Part shown: positions 6,697 to 8,724 of the stretch, piece by piece
Layout of the letters: the number at the start of each line of letters is the position of its first letter
Position numbering within the stretch: position 1 is the stretch's first letter
NCBI GenBank assembly: GCA_026914095.1
Contig: JAPPIY010000311.1
Location: 1-8,724 of the forward strand
Direction: 5' to 3'
From: Oligoflexia bacterium
GTDB taxonomy: Bacteria > Bdellovibrionota > Bdellovibrionia > Bdellovibrionales > UBA1609
DNA: 8,724 bases
The notes under the pieces: model-generated
What the model was told of the DNA's origin: nothing
The model's database searches: none
The model's input: the letters and a program-made list of their open reading frames with translations, nothing else
Translations under genes and position numbers: made by a program

Positions 6697-6724
6697 CATA
6701 TAGAAAAAGACAGCCTTTTGTCAA
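6697..6724 (-). promoter_or_regulatory. Sigma-70-type promoter of the cytochrome oxidase operon
   Basis: On the minus strand a perfect TTGACA (6724-6719) is followed after 16 bases by TATATG (6702-6697). TATGAC (6700-6695, spacing 18) is an alternative -10. AT-rich sequence lies upstream. Transcription would start near 6691-6689, only about four to six bases before the ATG at 6685, so the message would have almost no leader. No obvious operator dyad overlaps the boxes. Confidence 0.7.
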
Positions 6725-7131
6725 GATTTTTCATGCGCAAAAGAGCCTCTCAGTTTGATAAAATCAGAAATAGAAAATAGCTATAAGCAACATAAGCTAA
6801 AGTCTGGTTTTAAGGAAAAAACCGCAAAAAATAGATTTCCCAGCTGATTAAGTTGCGTCTGTCAATTCATTCTTCATTTTCTCTCTATTCTGAAGGAAAT
6901 TTTGCTTTTGAGGGCCTCATCCGCTGAGCAAAGACAGGCTCTAAGGACAGGGCGCCTCTGCCGAAAAGATAAAATGCCCCTTTAATAGAGTGTTATGACT
7001 TCATAAAAACAGAACAACCTGTTTATTTAATTGACGACAGAACCCAGTTATGAAATATTTAATAACAGTTTTTAGAAATGCTTTTTCCAATGTTCCACAA
7101 TGGCATAAAATGTTTTGAAAAATAACAAAAG
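6725..7131. other. 407-bp divergent intergenic region
   Basis: This separates the minus-strand oxidase operon from the plus-strand lipoprotein gene. No convincing gene is seen. There is a GC-richer patch at about 6911-6966 containing GAGGGCCTC and GGCGCC. Read on the minus strand, 6989-6885 gives a 35-codon open frame ending in TAG without a usable start, possibly a coding relic. A 22-codon plus-strand frame at 7050-7118 is probably chance. An 11-mer GACTTCATAAA at 6997-7007 recurs at 7558-7568. Confidence 0.6.
7084..7111 (+). promoter_or_regulatory. Weak candidate promoter for the lipoprotein gene
   Basis: TTTCCA (7084-7089), a 16-base spacer and TAAAAT (7106-7111) lie 20 bases ahead of the ATG at 7132. 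The -10 is good and the -35 is poor. A TTGACG at 7031-7036 followed 17 bases later by AATATT is an alternative. Neither is decisive. Confidence 0.3.
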
Positions 7132-7410
7132 ATGTTACAAAAAATAGCTTTCATTTTTGTCCTTTTTATTAGCTTGCAAGCCTGCGCTCATATCAACCAA
7201 AAGATTCACAGTCTTCCTGTCCGCTCCAGCAAATCAAAAATTCTGAAAAGATTGGGTTACCCCCACAAAATCAATAGAAAATTTGGCAAAGACTATTGGA
7301 CTTATAAGTTTATTATTGATGGAAGACATTATACAAGAGATCTCATAATAAAAGACGGAATACTTTACAGAAAATCAAAATTAAAGCCTTTTTCTCTAAA
7401 AAACTTTTAA
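7132..7410 (+). CDS. Small outer-membrane lipoprotein, possibly BamE/SmpA-like fold
   Basis: This 92-residue protein has a lipoprotein signal peptide: short basic start, hydrophobic core at 5-14 and lipobox LQAC with the lipidated C18. The +2 residue is Ala, favouring outer-membrane sorting in Gram-negatives. The mature part is basic. It contains SKSKILKRLGYPHKIN, then KDYWTYKF and a closing DGILYRK strand. This resembles the pattern of BamE/SmpA/OmlA-like domains (helix, 'lG-P' turn, three strands with W-Y), but it is too divergent to assign by eye. It could be a generic lipoprotein of unknown role. It stands alone between two intergenic gaps. The ATG at 7132 lacks a clear Shine-Dalgarno. 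Confidence 0.78.
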   Translation: MLQKIAFIFVLFISLQACAHINQKIHSLPVRSSKSKILKRLGYPHKINRKFGKDYWTYKFIIDGRHYTRDLIIKDGILYRKSKLKPFSLKNF

Positions 7411-7416
7411 AAATTA

Positions 7417-7436
7417 TCTCTTTCTTATAAAAGAGA
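7417..7436 (+). terminator. Weak hairpin after the lipoprotein gene
   Basis: TCTCTTT and AAAGAGA form a 7-bp stem with a 6-base loop, six bases after the stop codon. No T tract follows on the plus strand, and the stem is AU-rich, so intrinsic termination would be inefficient. It may be only an mRNA 3' end stabiliser. Confidence 0.25.
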
Positions 7437-7630
7437 AAACACTTCATTACTTAAGCCAAGACAACAATCTCTTTAATTTTAAAGTTTTTATGGAAAGTCA
7501 AAATAATAATACCCAAAAGATTTAGGCTAAACTCAAGATGACTGAAAGAGAGATTAGGACTTCATAAATCCGCCAGATTTGACAACGCTCCTTAACAGAA
7601 CACAAAAAAGGCCAAAGCAGAGCAATTTTA

Positions 7631-7659
7631 TAGACTTTTTCCAAAAAATAAATTATCAT
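7631..7659 (+). promoter_or_regulatory. Candidate msrAB promoter giving a leaderless message
   Basis: TAGACT (4/6 to the -35 consensus) and TATCAT (7654-7659, 5/6 to the -10) are separated by 17 bases. The -10 ends six bases before the ATG at 7666, so transcription would start at or beside the start codon. The absence of any Shine-Dalgarno there fits. A perfect TTGACA at 7579-7584 has no matching -10 at the right distance. Confidence 0.4.
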
Positions 7660-7665
7660 GCTTTC

Positions 7666-8724
7666 ATGAATGCCCTTTATCTAACTCTATTTTTATTTTT
7701 TTCTGTTTCATTAAAAGCAAATCCTCGTTCTCTTGAAGATTCAGCAAAACAAGCTTTTCAAAAAGGAGGCAAACCCATGAAAACCGATCAAAACCTATCC
7801 CAAAAACAGCTCAAGGAGCCTTTAGAAGTCGCTACTTTAGCCGGAGGCTGTTTCTGGTGTATAGAATCCGATTTAGAAAAAATAAAAGGCATTAAAAAGG
7901 TGATCTCCGGCTATGCCGGAGGTGACAAAGCCAATCCTTCTTACAAAGAAGTTTCCAGCGGCGGGACCGGACATGTGGAAGCCGTTCAAGTCTTTTTTGA
8001 TCCCAAACAAGTCAGCTATCTCCAAATTTTAGATGTTTTCTGGAGGAAAATTAATCCTTTAGACAAGGAAGGGCAATTTGTAGATCGAGGCTTTCAATAC
8101 AGCACAGCTATTTTTTATCATAATGAGGATCAAAAAAAACAAGCCGAGCAATCTAAAAAAGAGCTGGAAGAAAAAGGCCCTTTCAAACAGCCCCTTGCAA
8201 CCCCTATTTTAGCTTTTAAAAATTTTTACAAAGCCGAAGACTATCATCAGGACTACTATAAAAAAAATCCTTTAAAATATAACTTTTACCGTTACCGCTC
8301 AGGAAGAGATCAATTTTTAAAAAAAACATGGAAGAATTTTAAAGATTCTGACAACTCTTCTCTAAAATTAGAAAAAAACGATTCTATAGAAAAACCAATT
8401 AAAGACTCAAAAAGCGTTTCTCAAACTTATTTTAAACCTTCTTTAGAGGAAATAAAAAACAAGCTTAGCCCTTTGCAGTATGAAGTCACACAAAAGGAGG
8501 GAACGGAAACTCCTTTTAAAAATAAATACTGGGACAACAAACAAGAGGGGATTTATGTAGATATTGTCTCTGGAGAGCCTCTTTTTAGCTCTTTAGACAA
8601 ATATGATTCTAAAACCGGCTGGCCCTCTTTTACAAAACCTTTAGCGCCAGAAAATATAATAACAAAAACTGATAGAAAACTGTTTGTCAAACGAACAGAG
8701 CTTCGCTCTAAACATGCCGATTCC
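7666..8724 (+). CDS. msrAB: Peptide methionine sulfoxide reductase MsrA-MsrB fusion (3' end outside window)
   Basis: This enzyme repairs oxidised methionine: the MsrA domain reduces the S-sulfoxide and MsrB the R-sulfoxide. The frame is open for 353 codons to the window edge. Residues 1-18 form a signal peptide (hydrophobic core, SLKA before NP), pointing to the periplasm. MsrA spans about 54-215, with the catalytic motif GCFWC (C62, C65), GYAGG and GTGHVEAVQV. A Lys/Ser-rich linker follows. MsrB starts near 258 (KPSLEEIKNKLSPLQYEVTQ) with YWDNKQEGIYVD, SGEPLFSS, TGWPSF and RTELRSKHADS. The zinc CxxC cysteines are absent where seen (YVDIVSGEP), as in non-zinc MsrB forms; the catalytic Cys (usually in RYCINSAAL) lies beyond the edge. 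The in-frame ATG 7777 (residue 38) has AAAAGGAGG seven bases upstream and would give a cytoplasmic form. Confidence 0.95.
   Translation, partial: MNALYLTLFLFFSVSLKANPRSLEDSAKQAFQKGGKPMKTDQNLSQKQLKEPLEVATLAGGCFWCIESDLEKIKGIKKVISGYAGGDKANPSYKEVSSGGTGHVEAVQVFFDPKQVSYLQILDVFWRKINPLDKEGQFVDRGFQYSTAIFYHNEDQKKQAEQSKKELEEKGPFKQPLATPILAFKNFYKAEDYHQDYYKKNPLKYNFYRYRSGRDQFLKKTWKNFKDSDNSSLKLEKNDSIEKPIKDSKSVSQTYFKPSLEEIKNKLSPLQYEVTQKEGTETPFKNKYWDNKQEGIYVDIVSGEPLFSSLDKYDSKTGWPSFTKPLAPENIITKTDRKLFVKRTELRSKHADS
7761..7779 (+). promoter_or_regulatory. Strong internal Shine-Dalgarno and second msrAB start
   Basis: AAAAGGAGG at 7761-7769 is followed after seven bases by the in-frame ATG 7777-7779 (MKTDQNLS). 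This is among the best ribosome binding sites in the window, and the first msrAB ATG has none. It decides, or splits, the start. Initiation here removes the signal peptide and leaves 16 residues before the MsrA domain. Confidence 0.65.

Noticed and set aside
6686..6724. Extended start for the cytochrome c gene at TTG 6724
   Set aside because: The TTG and following bases form the -35 box TTGACA and the extension includes the -10 box. The ATG at 6685 gives a normal anchor start.
7050..7118. 22-codon plus-strand frame ahead of the lipoprotein gene
   Set aside because: Its ATG has no ribosome site, and a frame this short is expected by chance.

Overview
The window is AT-rich bacterial DNA. A seven-gene aa3/caa3-type cytochrome c oxidase locus fills most of it, all on the minus strand (about 6685 down to 157). 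Two plus-strand genes follow on the right: a small lipoprotein, and a methionine sulfoxide reductase MsrA-MsrB fusion that runs off the right edge. Gene content and order (membrane cytochrome c, Sco, CoxB with a fused cytochrome c domain, CoxA, CoxC, CoxD/COX4, CtaB) suggest a Gram-negative aerobe with a periplasm and outer membrane. A low-GC Bdellovibrionota-like or other delta-type proteobacterium would fit, but this is inference from gene style. No rRNA or marker gene is present to settle it.

Minus-strand layout in order of transcription: a TTGACA/TATATG promoter (6724-6697); a membrane-anchored class I cytochrome c (6685-6158); a Sco-family copper chaperone overlapping its end (6201-5308); coxB with CuA and haem c sites (about 5297-4350); coxA (4337-2772); an unrecognised 80-residue soluble protein inserted between coxA and coxC (2746-2504); coxC (2481-1843); coxD/COX4 (1624-1325); ctaB, haem O synthase (1065-157); and the first codons of one more gene (73-49), cut by a 48-base poly-C run that looks like an assembly or read artefact. 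Together these genes build the oxidase: CtaB supplies the farnesylated haem precursor, Sco delivers copper to CuA, and the cytochrome c and the CoxB haem domain feed electrons through CuA to the haem a / a3-CuB centre in CoxA. Haem A synthase (CtaA) and the CuB chaperone CtaG/Cox11 are not seen, although the truncated last gene could be ctaA.

The operon is tightly packed on its promoter side but loosens toward its end. The coxC-coxD gap holds two small palindromes, one of the widespread 'CCCGCGAAAGCGGG' type. The coxD-ctaB gap holds four tandem TAAACTC heptamers and a 138-bp palindromic element with perfect 39-bp arms, MITE-like, which would fold into a large hairpin in the operon transcript.

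Right side: 6725-7131 is an intergenic region with divergent promoters. It is followed by a 92-residue lipoprotein with a BamE/SmpA-like look, a gap of about 255 bp, and the msrAB gene. msrAB has two plausible starts: one with a signal peptide and no Shine-Dalgarno, and an internal one with a very strong Shine-Dalgarno. It may therefore make an exported and a cytoplasmic form. I see no CRISPR, tRNA, rRNA or complete transposase gene. The most unusual items are the giant inverted repeat, the orphan gene inside the oxidase operon, the two-start msrAB, and the apparent lack of an ATG start for coxB.
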